Shown here piece after piece: positions 31,832 to 44,406 of a stretch of DNA of 64,000 nucleotides (the first letter of the stretch is position 1; each line of letters opens with the position of its first letter). The DNA comes from Sycobia sp. Sy_11 (taxonomy: Eukaryota > Arthropoda > Insecta > Hymenoptera > Epichrysomallidae). Under the pieces are notes generated by a model, which saw only the letters and a list, made by a program, of their open reading frames with translations, had not been told where the DNA came from and made no database searches. Where the stretch lies: NCBI GenBank assembly GCA_018907035.1, contig JACCIC010000052.1, positions 1,252,501 to 1,316,500 of the forward strand, written 5' to 3'. A program made the translations under genes and the position numbers.

Positions 31832-33353
31832 TCATACTACTTTATTAAAAAAAAGCGTGTTCTTATTTGTACACGATTAACAGAAAAACTACTTAACCGA
31901 TTGCTCTGAAATTTGACATATAGATTCTATCTTATCTTCGGAAGGACATAGGCTATGTTTTTTATGGAAAATCATTTTACTTTCATCAATAAATTAAGTT
32001 AACGGTCTTAACAGTCAGTTTCACCAGTGGCCAGTAGATAGCGTCTTGAATTACGAATATAAACTCAAAGTACTCTGCTTAAACAATTAATACGAGGCCA
32101 GCTCAATTGAATGGTCATATCAAACTTTGGGATTCGTATCCTAAAGAAGGTCGGTATAGGAGAATATCCGGAAGAATAGTTGGTATTATTTTTTTTATTC
32201 TCCAGGTTAATTTGACACTACTCTTATACCTTATGAGTATCTTTTGATTTTTATAAATTTTATTTTCTTTTATGTGGGAAAATCTCGCTCTCTTTTTCTC
32301 TTTTTCTCTCTCTGTCTTCTTTTATAAAATGATTGCGTATGCCAAATCATACGGAACATAATTTGTGACAAATTATGCTTTTGTACTTATACTTTATATT
32401 AACTTCATAAGTGACATATGCTATGTTTTTTTAGTTTGTATAAAAAAATTATGGCAAAGTAGGTTTATTTACGAACAACCTCGAAACTATATATATTGTA
32501 TTGATGTGTACAGGCTATTGAATAAGATCACCCGGTGTCTCAGGACGGTTTCTGCAGGAAGTTTCGTTTTCGGACGGTAGAAGACAAGGTCCAGGTATCA
32601 CAGGACGTCTTCTAGGGAAAATTCGTGTTGGGGCGGTAGAATACGATTTCCAGGTGTTTTGGAACGACTTCTAGAGGGATTATTATGTTTAGTCTGTAGG
32701 AAACAATGTTTAGCTTTCCGGAAAGAACTTCTACGGGGTGTATCGTGCTTAGTTGGTAGGAAACGATGTTCAGGTAGTCGGGATGACTTCTACGGAGATT
32801 TTCGTGTTTGAACAGTAGAATGCGATGTCCAGGTGACTCGGGATAATTTCTACGAGGTATTGCGCGTTTGGACGGAAGAAAACGATGTCCAGGTATGACG
32901 GAACGACTTTTATAGAGAGATTCGTATTCTATCATTTGAACACCCAAATTCCCAGTAGAAGTTGTTCCTGGATACCTGGATATCGGATTCTAGCTCCTAA
33001 CACAAAACTCGTTATAGCAGTTGTCCTGAGACACGTCCTTTCGTCCAAACATGATACTCTCCATAAACATCGTTTCGAGACATTTGGACATCTTTTCCTA
33101 CTGTTCAAACTAGAAAGTACAATTTTCCCCATAAAAGCCGTATTTAATATGCATATATATGTATGTTATATACAGTTGTACATTCTGTATATACATACTG
33201 TATATACAGAAGCGACGATAGGTAAATTACGGTCAACTGTTTATAGTAATATAGATTTTTAGATATAGAGAACTTTTTACTTAGATATTATTGAATTGTT
33301 TAAAAAATCTGTTAAATCATTATCTCGGGCGAAGCCGAGACGGGGGATGCTAG
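31832..33353 (+). mobile_element. Non-autonomous Helitron with minisatellite core
   Basis: The left end is TC (31832) after a host A and is followed by ATACTACTTTATTAAAA. Then comes the phrase AGAAAAACTACTTAACCGAT ... GACATATAGATTCTATCTTA ... GGACATAGGCTATG, typical of insect Helitron 5' regions. The right end is CTAG (33350-33353) before a host T, with a perfect 6-bp hairpin TCTCGG/CCGAGA nine bases upstream. A-TC...CTAG-T with a 3' hairpin is the defining Helitron structure. No Rep/helicase is present. The centre is a minisatellite that turns into inverted orientation. Confidence 0.8.
32530..33130. repeat. ~62-bp minisatellite, direct then inverted units
   Basis: From about 32530 to 32940 at least six degenerate units run in direct orientation, each with a block like GATGTCCAGGT...CGG.A.GACTTCTACG...TTCGTGTT. 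From about 32940 to 33130 the same block appears reverse-complemented (e.g. CAGTAGAAGTTGTTCCTGG). The array is thus a large imperfect palindrome. Open frames over it (32612-32947 -, 32885-33262 +) come from the unit length, not from selection. Confidence 0.85.
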
Positions 33354-35918
33354 TAATTTAGTATCTACAATTTCCTTGTTTTCCAAAAAAACTTTTCAAA
33401 GACAGGCCCGCAAGTACATGTCAAAATAATTTTTAAATTATATTTTCATACTTTATTTTCACTTTATAAATGAGTGCATGGACACACTTTGAATAAGCAA
33501 CTTTTTTATTGAATAATAATAAGTAATAATTTCGAAACTTACACGAATTGGTACTCGTACGTATTTAATATACTTGACTATGTAAAAATTGATTTCAATA
33601 CTTTCTTTTGTTTAAATTAGAAATATTTAAGAATAATAAAATTATAAGTTGTTTTTTAAGCATCGCACATTTATGTGTACTACATTATTCATTTTTTTTA
33701 TTTCCGAAATACTTATTCAAATTAAATTACACTGGAGACCTGTTCACTCTGTGAAATCATTCGTCTCTCTTACATGATTTATTTAAAAACCGTTTAAAAT
33801 GAATTTCGATCGCTTGCAATAATCGTAATCATTTCATACTTTAAATTGATTTACTCAGAGTATATTGATCGCATCTATTTCGAACTTATTCAGTTAGACG
33901 TTACACTTTACTTTGTAATCTAATATGAAAGTGAATAAAAAAAATGCATTGTAAAAATTTTTAAACATTCATAATTTAATTGTTAAATCTAAAAAGTCTT
34001 CTTTTCAAAATGATTTGACTATTAGACCAGAAGTTATAAAATATTTTCAAAATCTGTAAGTTTTGTAGCGCGCGGCCCACGCTACACTTCCGATTCTCAC
34101 ATTAGTAGACAAATTAACTTTGCAAGTGATTGGTTTAGCCAATTAAAAAAATATATAAATATTTAATCTGTAGAGTATCGCCTGTGATCTTTATTCGTTT
34201 ATCTCAAAAATCTATTTCATAAAAATTTTGTGTCTATGTTAGATCAACAGAATGTGTGTTAAAATTTGTCAGATGCTCGTATATATTTTCCAATTTTAAT
34301 ATTTATTATATTATATGAAGGCTTGGATATGTTTATTGATTACTTTTATGTGTAGGACGATTAAAAGGTTTTTTGAATTTTCAAAATTGGTTGAATCTAT
34401 CACTTGAAATCGAAGCAAAGTTGATTTTTCTATTACTAGGAGATTGAGAACTATAACGTGGATTCTGGATCGACATGCTGCATAACTTGAACGCGGAAAT
34501 ATTTAATAATTTTTGATCGTATAGAGACACTGTCTTTTTTAACAATGAATTTCATAGATGAAAGAATACAGAACACAATCATATTTATCACAATCAATTT
34601 CAGGTTGGTGCGGGCATGTTACATTTATTTATCAACTTCATTGTTTATATTTTTAAGTTTTTAACGATAAACATTTATTTTAAATTTTCTTTCAAATATT
34701 ACATAACAAAGTATATAAACGAACAAAGTTCGGCATCGATACGAAGGTTTTAGAGTAAATATACCAATTTTTCCAAATTCATGTGTGTGTATGTTCAAAA
34801 AAATTTTTTTTATCAATCCTAAAATAGAACTTCCTTAATGTTATATCGGGAAGCTGTAAAAAAACCAGTCGATATTAAAGTATCGAGTTATTTTCACGAA
34901 ATTTGTGCAATTATTGTAAAAAAATGGTCCATATAGAGTTTTTCAAGACGATATTTCCACCGCGCTGTATTGTATAAGATTAACTTGAAATAACAACATT
35001 TTCTGATTTAATATACATGTATTGGGCAGTTAAAATATTAAAACCATATATAGAAACAGTACGTGAAAATTTTGCAAATTCAGGAAACCTATAGAATAAG
35101 AAAACTAACAACACAAATAAATGAGTAAAACAAAAATGTACACGTTGCCAAAATGTGCGATAGAATTTCTCTGAACAATGTGAAAGTGGAAAATTTTAAA
35201 TTAAATGTCTCCTATTAAACATTTCTTCTCGATATCTGTCATTAATTATATCTTTATTTGATTCATAGAAATTATAATGGATTCATACTAGAGAAAAATA
35301 AAAAATTATTTTGGATTTTTTATTTTATTTTTAACTGCATTGCGAATGCTTTTAGTGGAACAAAAACAGTAACGAGTCCACGATTCAGAAAACTGTTAGT
35401 GATTCACTGGCGGAAATTACGCAAATTTAGTGAGTATTTATCGGATGGACAATATTAAATAATTAGAAAGATAATGAAAACGGAGTAAAAAAGTTCACTG
35501 CTTACTAATTTAGTATAATAAAAGTTTTTACAAAAAATTTTTTTTGAAGTTTAATTGAATAGCTTTCTTTTAAACATAATTAGAAGTAATATAATGGTTT
35601 AATATTGACGCAATAATTATTTGAAAATCTCGAAATCCAAAATCAATGTATGTATAGCACGATTGTCGAAGGCTGTAGTATCCATGCTTGCCATCGGAGC
35701 GCGACCGTGTTCCTTGATAAGCTGGAGGACATAGGTGGCAGCGGTGGTGTTGGCTGAAATATATGTTGTCGGAAAGTTTTTTCAGAAGTCTGGGGAAGAG
35801 GCGGCGCAGGGTACTATTGCGCAAGCAAGCAAGAGAGCCACCCCCCGCACCCAACCCCCACCACACGTACGCAGGGTCGTGATGCTCACGGCCCACCCGT
35901 GATCGATCAAGGAACCCA

Positions 35919-35920
<2 letters not shown>
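33354..35920. other. AT-rich intergenic DNA
   Basis: About 2.6 kb without a supported gene. A short GC-richer spot lies near 34068-34085 (GCGCGCGGCCC) and a less AT-rich part at 35650-35920. Confidence 0.45.

Positions 35921-35968
<48 letters not shown>
35921..35968. repeat. Microsatellite (AT)n
   Basis: About 48 bases of AT alternation. Confidence 0.97.
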
Positions 35969-35969
<1 letters not shown>

Positions 35970-36653
35970 GTACCATGCTTGCCAGAGCTGCTACTGCCAT
36001 CGACACATAGAGCGTTCCTTATAGACTACCAGGGCAAGAGCATTAATAAAATCTCATGTATGTAGACACCTACGCGGGAGGGGTTGTCTCTGTGCGTTCG
36101 TGCTTATAATGCCGGTATATATTTCTATGTATCAATCGCTTAGCCACGCGATTATCGGGATAACAGAATGTTGAACACCCGTACAGGTGTTGGATTTTTT
36201 TAACTAATCCAATATATTTTAACTAAACATTTGTTGTAATGTAAAATATGATATAATATATTAAACATGAACAATCGAACTGAACCTAGCAATCACTTTG
36301 ATATAAGAAAAATTTGTTCTATACTACTTTATAAACAAATGCAAATTTCCTCAATAATAGAGAAATTCAAAAGAATATTGCTTTTGATCAAGCTCGAATA
36401 TAAACAACACTAGGAGTTTAGAAACATATAAAAGATTAAATTACAATATGATAATAATCAATTTCTTATGTTCTACATTTCTGATTTATGATTCAGCTAT
36501 CTGTAACGTACGTAAATGAAATTAAAATTAAAAACACTAATTGTTTTATTTTAACCATTTTCAGACAAAATAATTACTAAGAAAAAAAAAGAACTTCATT
36601 GCATTTATATATAGATAAACATGGCGGTAATAACTCGAAGTAGTATATATATA
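35969..36653. other. Intergenic DNA left of mariner
   Basis: AT-rich, without gene or repeat structure that I can support. Confidence 0.45.
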
Positions 36654-37840
36654 CGAGGTGTTTTCAATAAGTAACAAGAATTGTTACATTTCGCGGGTTT
36701 GGAGAATCCGCCTGTATAAAAATTTTTCTTATTATACTTACTACGCATGCCCATGAAGTATGATAAAATTTTCAGCAATATTCATTGCTTACTTTTTAAG
36801 CGGCAGCCGCTAACGTTAGAAGTGTTTTGTCAAGTTCAACGATTTTTGTTTGTGAAAAAAAATGGAGCAAAGAATTTGTATTCAATTTTGCGTAAAAAAT
36901 GAAATAACATGTAGTGAAGTTTGTAAAATGTTAACAATGGCATATGTTGAATCTGTTATGGGTAAAGCAAAGATTTACAAGTGGTATAAGCATTCCCAAG
37001 AAGTCGCTGATGATGTTGGCATATCAGTTGGCTCATGCCATGGAATTTTTTCGAATGTTTTGGATATGAAACGTATGGCAGAAAAATTTGTTCCAAAATT
37101 GTTGAATTTTGGACAAAAACAGCGGCAAATAGAAGTTTGCTCAGGAGTTGCTTAATTAAGTTAGTAATGATGCAGAACTGCTAAATATTATTATAACAAG
37201 TGCCGAACATGGGTTTACGGATATGATGTTGAAACTAAGGCTCAATCGTCCCAGTGGAGGCATTCTGCATCGGCAAGACCGAAAAAGACTTGACAAGTGC
37301 GGTTGAATGTGAAGGTTATACTGACTGTGTTCTTCGATTTTAATGGCATAGTGCATCATGAATTTTTATCACAAGGTCAAACAATCAATAAGGAGTAGTA
37401 CCTACAAGTTCAACGCCGTTTGCGTGAAGCAATCCGAAAAAACGCCCGGATTTGTGACAAAACAATTCATAGCTTTTGCATCATGATAATGTCCTTGCTC
37501 ACACTTTATTGCTTGTTCCTGAATTTTGGCCAAAAACAAAACTTTAACGATGTCTCAGCCTCCATTTTCGCTAGATATGGTTCCATGTGACTTTTTCTAT
37601 TTCTAAAAATAAAGAGAACATTAAAAGGCTGTCGTTTTACAAGCATAGATGGCATTAAAAGCAAATCGCTGAAAGAGCTAAAAGCTATTACAAAGATCGA
37701 GTTTCAAAAGTGTTTCGAGGATTGGAAAAAGCATTGACACAAGTGCATTATACCGGAGGGGGATTAATTTGAAGGAGACAAAATAGATATTGATGAATAA
37801 ATAAATATTTTTTTCATAAAACGAAAAGACTGATCCGTTG
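36654..37840 (+). mobile_element. mariner-like element 1
   Basis: The left end begins CGAGGTGTTTTCAATAAGTA directly after a TA (36652-36653), the mariner target. A transposase remnant follows from 36862. The 3' end near 37840 is worn; I cannot see a clean right terminal repeat, so the right limit is approximate. The first 130 bp recur in inverted orientation at 44575-44708. Confidence 0.85.
36862..37800 (+). pseudogene. mariner transposase (decayed)
   Basis: It opens MEQRICIQFCVKNEITCSEV, the helix-turn-helix start typical of this mariner group, and continues ADDVGISVGSC, MKRMAEKFVPKLLNF. An internal deletion has removed the stretch between KWYKHSQE and VADDVG. After frameshifts, WVYGYDVETKAQSSQW marks the first catalytic region, but its Asp is lost (CRTW in place of DETW). 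HHDNVLAHT keeps the second Asp. The C terminus KCFEDWKKH...GD...DKIDIDE ends in TAA at 37798-37800. At least five breaks; inactive. Confidence 0.88.
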
Positions 37841-38015
37841 ACTTTTTTTTGCAACTGTTGTCTCTGATTATTTACACGTTTAAATTATGTTATGCGCGAG
37901 ACTAGAAAATCTGAGCTGCCGCGCCGGGGACTCGTCGTGTACCCATTGCCATTATATCATATTACCTATAAATTCCTACTATTTTATGTGGTCTTTGTAT
38001 GCATCTTCATTTGTC

Positions 38016-38021
<6 letters not shown>

Positions 38022-38080
<59 letters not shown>
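38022..38080. repeat. Microsatellite (CT)n
   Basis: About 58 bases of CT repeat. Confidence 0.97.
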
Positions 38081-38083
<3 letters not shown>

Positions 38084-39455
38084 TATCTCTCCTTTCTTTC
38101 TATCTGCGCGCGCATATATATATGCATCCTCGTGCGTTCGAGGAAGTACGTATGTGTATGTGTCGAATTTGAATTTTATCTAACTAACGATCAGGATTGA
38201 TGATGTCCACAGCGCCGTATAAACCCTAGAGTTTTCTATTTGTTTCATGTTTTTTTCATTGTTTTCATATGTTTCCATATGTTTTTCCATTTTTTCCATA
38301 TATTTTTTCCATATGTTTGTTTCAATATTATATATTTGTCAGATGTTTTACTAAATTAATTAAAAGATTGTTCTCAAATATAAATTCATTGCCAAATTAT
38401 TGACTTTTATTTATAACTATATAATTATATTATTTCCTTATAACGATTGAATATATTAATTTTAATTCAAGGTAATCAATGGTATTAAAAAAGATCAAAG
38501 CAGTAGCGAAAATGAGAGACATTGCATATACATATTTCTTCCATTGTAACGAAGTATTAGGTTTTCGGTCTTTTATTAAATAATAATGCTTCGACGTAAT
38601 AACCTAAATTATCTTTTCAATTATTTAATTAAATAAAATATAAAACAGTTATTTATTACCTACAGTTTGAATTCATCAGTAAATAGAATAAAAGATTCAA
38701 AATTATCTACTCAAAAGCAAGGATATAGATGCTTAAAACTTTGAATTGACAAGAATCATGACATCATAAAGAATTGAAACGTATGCGTACAACGTTGTTA
38801 GCAGAAATTATTACAAAGTGCAGGATAAAGTCAGTGAGTTACTATATAGTACATTGAATAAAAAAAATAACATATTGATCATATCTACAGTAGAAAGGAT
38901 ATACGAATTGTCCGTCAATAATACTTTTCTTGATTCCAACTAACAAATCGCACCCTCACCGCTTGATTCACGTTTTTACGAGGAAGAATATAGTTCTCAT
39001 CTAGTAGGGAAAATCTTCTTTACTAACTTCGTCACAACTGTCGGCTTCGCCTCGGGCTGAAAACCCCTAGATTCGTAAATAAAGCCTTTCTGTACCCGGT
39101 AAATATACATATACATTTTTCTTTATATTTATATAAATATACTATTCGATTCTTTTATTTGTTTAAAGCTTATTACAGATAATAGATATTTTATACGTTT
39201 TATTATCTGTATCGCTGTAATGGAATTTTATAATATTTATTAGGAAAACAAGTTAACGCTTAATTGGACTACTGACAATTAAATGGAGTAAAAATATGGC
39301 ATTGGTAAATAGTTTATTTAATAGAATATTTAGAAAATAAAATGATAGTTATTAAATATATTCCGGCGTAAACAAGTATCTATACTTCAAAGAAAAGTAT
39401 TTGCAAGGTGTAGCTATTCAATAACGAGACTGGTGATATGAAACATGTTATTTTG

Positions 39456-39460
<5 letters not shown>
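38081..39460. other. AT-rich intergenic DNA
   Basis: No gene is visible. TTTCCATATG-type short repeats lie at 38250-38325. A stretch CGGCTTCGCCTCGGGCTGAA ending CCCCTAG near 39048-39070 resembles the terminus of some insect elements, but I could not find a partner end. Confidence 0.4.
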
Positions 39461-39504
<44 letters not shown>

Positions 39505-39525
39505 ATTTATTTATTTATTATCTCC

Positions 39526-39583
<58 letters not shown>
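39461..39583. repeat. Paired (AT)n microsatellites
   Basis: Two perfect AT tracts (about 39461-39502 and 39531-39583) are separated by 28 bases of T-rich DNA. Confidence 0.95.
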
Positions 39584-39586
<3 letters not shown>

Positions 39587-40297
39587 TATATATATTCCTT
39601 TGTATCCATACATCGTTTCATGCGAATGTTCAAAACAGTACTCGAAGTCTTTTCTGTTAGTTTCATTATGAGACGCGCGCTTTTTCTTTCACAGCATCAA
39701 CAAACTCAAATCTTGTTTCTTTTAATACAGATTTCATCTTAGGAAAAGAATAGAAGTTACATGATGCAAGATTCTGTAAGCAAGATGGGTGGTCTAACAA
39801 TGGGATGTTGTATTTGTCTAGAAACCTCTTGTCGGATAGTGCGGATTGAGTCGGCGTATTGTCTTGATAAAGAAGCCTTGATTTCTTCTAGAATTCCAGT
39901 TGTTTTGTTTATTCTTTCATGAATATTAATATCAAATATAAGAATCTTTATTGCTTTGTATTTTGATTTGTTCATTTTCGCTTTGTTGACTCATGATGAA
40001 GTTGGGTTTTTTTGTACATGGATATATGTATATTTCGTTATATGTTATTATCATTTATAATACATTTGAGTCATTTTTAATCGCATTCAAAGTGTTAACA
40101 CAAATCTTTTTGCGAGCTTTTTTAAATGTGAGGATTTTATTATAAATCTAAAAATATTACCGATTTTTTCGATATTTTCATCCATTTGTGACGTGGAACG
40201 ATGCCTTGAGCGTGAATCAACTTCCACATTTTTTCGCCCATCTTGAAAACACTTCAACCACTCAAATAAACATAAAGGCGATACACATTCATTGCTA
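39584..40297. other. Intergenic DNA left of the Tc1-like element
   Basis: A leftward 72-codon frame at 39757-39975 has an ordinary amino-acid composition, but I find no family or context for it. Nothing else is supported. Confidence 0.4.
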
Positions 40298-41556
40298 CAG
40301 TTAGTTAAGGAAGAGCGTGGTCGACTTCACTAATAGGTAATAAAAGATTTCGCTCTAATTCCTTCACGAGCCGATAGAGAGAAGCTTTATTCTTGATGCA
40401 TTATCAACAAAGATTCAGTTGTCGTTGATCTTTTGAAAGAGAATCACATTAGACGTCATGAGTGCTAAGTACGCGTCGCGCTACAAGGCTGTGTTCCGTT
40501 GTATCCACCCGAAAGGTCCCGAAATGTTGCGATTAGCGGCTGCTAAATATATGAGAAAGTCGAAGGCATGTATACAGAAGTGGGTGAAGCGATATAAAGT
40601 GACTAAAAATATCGATGATTTACCAGAATGTGGCTCGATAGGAAAACTGGACAAAAAAGATGAAGAAAGAATAGTGAATTTGTTTTCGCGGAATCCTGCT
40701 TTAACTCTGCGGCAAGGACAAGCAAAATGAATGACAAAAGGTTTAGATATATGCTATGAAACTATTCGAACCTATCTACGTAATTATAGCCTGAAAAGGC
40801 GCAAAACAATGATGAAGCCTCTGTTGAAAAACATGTGACAAAGCCACTAGCTTGGGCGCATGAGAATATTGATAGAGATTTTGAAAATGTCTTTTTTACT
40901 GATGAATGTTCTATATAGGCACGTTGTATCCTCATGCAAGCCTGGTCAACTTATGCCAATAGGCTGGTTTAACGGACCGTAAAACACGGAATGAATATCA
41001 ACATGGTGTATCTTTGGGGCTGCTTCTCAAAGCAGGGATTCGGTACTTTGTACCTCTTTATTAACAACCTAAATGCCGAGAAAATGATAAAAATCTATCT
41101 CTAATCTATCCAAATGATGGTTCATCAGAAAAAATGAAGATTGAATTCTGTAGAAGGACAACGATCCGAAACACCGCAGCAAGTTCTGTACTCAGTGGAA
41201 GACTCAATCTGCCATCGTTTCATTGAATTGACCGTAGCAGTCACCCGATGCAAACGCTACTTAAAATGTGTGGGCATATATTGAACAGAAACTTCGTGGA
41301 AGACGCATACACACTTTGAAGCAGCTGTCTTACCAAATTCGTCGGATCTGGAGATCGTTGCTACTAGAATATGTCGTCAAATTAGTACAAAGCATTCGTC
41401 AGAAATGCCAGGCAATTATAGATGCCGTTGGTGACTGGATTCATTGTTGATCGAATAGCATCATCATTAATGTGATGATGTATATATAAATATGAAAGTT
41501 TCATCAAATAAATTTTTTTATAAATTAACACGACCACGCTTTAACTTGGCACACTG
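40298..41556 (+). mobile_element. Tc1-like element with TA duplication
   Basis: The ends are CAGTTAG...GAGCGTGGTCG (left) and the inverse CGACCACGC...GGCACACTG (right). TA lies immediately outside both (40296-40297 and 41557-41558). The length of 1259 bp is close to the usual for this superfamily. One transposase remnant fills the interior. Confidence 0.9.
40458..41450 (+). pseudogene. Tc1-family transposase (decayed)
   Basis: ATG at 40458; residues 1-90 form the paired-like DNA-binding region (AAAKYMRKSKACIQKWVKRY). After several stops and shifts come VFFTDECSI (first catalytic Asp kept), NDPKHRSKFC (second Asp region kept) and SPDANAT, stop, NVWAYIEQKLRGRR. In the last motif the catalytic Glu is replaced by a TAA stop. 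The C-terminal RCQAIIDA-type end (here KCQAIIDAVGDW) is intact to the stop at 41448-41450. The element cannot encode an active enzyme. Confidence 0.9.
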
Positions 41557-41882
41557 TAATATATATAATTTTCTTTTTCTTATAAATTAATAAATTAATT
41601 TTATTAATTAATATCAATATTAATTAATATTAATTAATTAATATTAATTTTTCTTATAATCTTTAACATAAAGAAAATATAAAGGACTTTCATTAAACGC
41701 ATTGTTTATTTTGAGCGCCTTAAAGAAGGCGAAATACATCACCCTTGTCCCTCGCGCAACTTTTTTGACTGCATTGTTTGCTTATATATAAGAGCGTTTG
41801 CTTCGAATTCTTATCGCGATATTCTTAAATATATTTTCATTTTCAAACAATAATCGCTTTCGTTAAATAAATTTCATTAGAA
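41557..41882. other. Short AT-rich spacer
   Basis: Holds ATTAATTAATATTAAT-type repeats (41590-41650) and possibly the worn 5' leader of the following BEL element. No LTR could be recognised. Confidence 0.4.
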
Positions 41883-42560
41883 ATGAGAATATAAATCAAG
41901 TAAAATTTATTAAACAGAAACGTACATCGCTTAAAACGTACATTACTAATTTAGAAAACTTTCTTATCAAGCAACAAATTAATACACCTAATTTGAAAAT
42001 TCGTTTCAAACGTTTGTCCGAATTCTTTCACGGGTATGAAGAATTACATGACGAGTTAGCTATTATTGATGCAAAATCGTCAGTCTTAACAAATTTGAGG
42101 CAATTGAAAATAAATATTATGCTCTTGTAAGTCAGATCGAAGGTTTGAATCACCACAAAGAGATAATACCAATACAACATTAGTAGCAGTCGAAAAGCAT
42201 CCATTGCGCCTCAAATTACCTGTAGCGGAACCACCAAAATTCAACGGAAATCTTGAGAAGTAGTTAACTTTTAAGAAGACATTTAACTCAATGATTGACA
42301 AATACGCAGATATTTCTGACCTGCAAAAATGTATATATTTAAAACACTCTTTGACGCATGATGCATTAAATTAAATTTCGGTGTATAACGTCAGCTCAGA
42401 AAGTTATAAAAATGCGTGGACACTGCTATTATAATCTTATGATAAAAAAAGAATATTAATTGCTAAACACCTCGATGCAATTATCGAAACCTCTGTACAA
42501 ACGAAACCTTGCCATAAATTTAGAAGTTCGTATCATAGAGGCCAAAAATGAAAAAAATAA
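41883..42560 (+). pseudogene. BEL gag remnant
   Basis: Broken reading with ENFLIKQQINTPNLKIRF, FFHGYEELHDELAIIDA and LRLKLPVAEPPKFNGNLEK, then FKKTFNSMIDKYADISDLQK and YLKHSLTHDALN. This is the DUF1759-like pattern of BEL/Pao Gag (lP.pkF.G....W..F...F...I). It corresponds to 50754-51400 of the larger BEL element. Many stops. Confidence 0.75.
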
Positions 42561-42687
42561 AAGACGTTTCAAAGGAGAAAGTCACATTTTCGAATGGCTA
42601 AACAAATTGAATCCGGTGGGCGTGTCTTAGTCGGCATGATATCATCTAAATACTTAATATGTAGAAACGAATCACATGGAATGTATA

Positions 42688-43196
42688 CGAGGGTAGATTG
42701 ATATGCTTCCGGCCTGACCAAGAGATGGCGCCACTAGGCCTACCTTGAGGTGGCGTTCGATAGTACCATCCTTAGATAATTTGTAGCTATAGTTTCAGTT
42801 CGATCACCGTGTTAGTTTAGGTTTGAGAGCACGCTGAACAAGACGCCTCTGTGTTTTTCGTAAAAATGAAAAAGCTGGAAAATCGTGCTGTCATCAAATA
42901 TTTTTATTTAAAGGGGTTAATGCTGAAGGAAACTAAGAAGACATGGACTCAACACTGGGGACATCCTCCCCATCATATTCAATCGTTAAGCCATGAGTTT
43001 CCGAGTTTAGAAAGGGTCGTGTGAGCACCTCTGATGAGCTTCGCTCAGGACGCCCCATTGAGGTCACAACTCCAGATATGATTGAAAAAATCCATCAAAT
43101 AGTGCTGAAAGACCGCAGATTAAAAGTGCGTGAGATAGCTGAGACCTCTAAGATGGCATATGAACGTGTACAAAATATTTTGCACTAATATTTGTA
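42688..43196 (+). mobile_element. mariner fragment 2 (5' half)
   Basis: The left end CGAGGGTAGATTGATATGCT follows a TA (42686-42687). The transposase starts near 42867 (MKKLENRAVIKYFYLKGL) and keeps only the DNA-binding half, with frameshifts, through RPIEVTTPDMIEKIHQIV and AYERVQNILH, then stops abruptly at 43196. The catalytic domain is absent. It belongs to the same family as the leftward element at 60977-61960. It lies inside the BEL remnant. Confidence 0.87.
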
Positions 43197-43354
43197 TATG
43201 GAATAAATTAATTAAATAATTAATTAATTAAATAATTAATTAATTAAATAATTAATTTTAATTTATTTAATTGGATTGTAAGACCAATAAAAATATTTAT
43301 TAATTTATCTAAATACAGTCGACATAAGCACAATTAAAGTATTATAAAATAATC

Positions 43355-44282
43355 GGTCTACCGAAGTCGAGAGTAGAATGCGTCGCTCCCCTTTATCACA
43401 CAGGCGTAGACTTTTTTGGCCCTATGTTTATTAAAGAAAGAAAACACAGAAATCAGGGACGCATATATTCTACGGTTGCGTTTTGCTTTGTATGTAATAA
43501 CCGATGCCTTCATAGGAGCGCTTAAACGATTCATAGGACGGAGAGTTATGCGCTCGCATATATATTATACATTCTGATAACGGTATAAACTTTTTTGGTG
43601 CAAGAAACGAATTGCGCGAATTATATAGTCTAATGCAGTCAAATGAATTTAAAATGTCAAAGACAGAAATTCATAATTTTGCTTTAGGTAAAGGCTTATC
43701 GTAGCATGTTACACCTTCTCTTTCACTTCATTTTAGAGGCATGTGGGAGACCGCCGTAAAAACCTTAACGCATCATTTTCGAAGGGTCATAGAAGATTCT
43801 TTATTTACAATAGACGAATTAAATACGTTTGCTATTGAAATGGAATCAATTTTAAATTCACGACCTTTATGTCCACTTTCATCTGACCAAAACAATCCCA
43901 CAATATTAACTCCTGCTCACTTTGTAGAAGATCGATGAATTAAAATGATGCCGCAAAAAATTTATTTACCTGTTCCAGAAAATCGACTCACTTCATGGCA
44001 ATTAATCTGACGAGCACGACAGTATTTTTGGAAGCGTGGCAATTTGAATATCTCTCAGAATTACAAAAAATTAGACTCAATTGTAATTCTTATTGACAAA
44101 ATTAATTTTGTTCTCAATGGCAGCTTGGACGAATCGTGGAGGTATACTCTGGAGAAGACGACGTTGTACGTGTAGCAACTGTGAAAACTGCACAAGGCAT
44201 TTTCCAAAACAATGTCCGATTACTCTGTACATTGTTTGATACAATTGGAAATTTAAATCGCAATGTAATTGTTAGATCTTAG
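43355..44282 (+). pseudogene. BEL/Pao integrase remnant
   Basis: The reading shows VAPLYHTGVDFFGPM (first catalytic Asp), then IIHSDNGINFFGARNEL (second Asp), then HFRGMWETAVKTLTHHF (Glu), ELNTFAIEMESILNSRPL and LTPAHF, followed by the C-terminal domain with RLTSWQLI and the end RNVIVRS, stop 44282. D, D and E are all present, but several frameshifts and stops break it. The purine tract and LTR follow within 130 bp, as expected for the end of pol. Confidence 0.82.
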
Positions 44283-44406
44283 AAATAAAATTAATGTAGT
44301 TTATTTATATTTATATTTGATATTGTATGTAAGCTATTTTTATTTTTGAATTAATGTAAAATATTTTACCGAAAAAGAAAAAATTATTATTATATCGGGG
44401 GGAGTA

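Noticed and set aside
32612..33262. Frames of 111 and 125 codons in the Helitron core
   Set aside because: They repeat every ~62 bp with the minisatellite and have no protein-like conservation.
39048..39070. Possible second Helitron-type end (CGGCTTCGCCTCGGG...CCCCTAG)
   Set aside because: No matching TC end and no hairpin at the right spacing could be found.
39757..39975. Leftward 72-codon frame near the AT tracts
   Set aside because: Composition is ordinary, but there is no family, no neighbour gene and no sign of exons; it could be chance.
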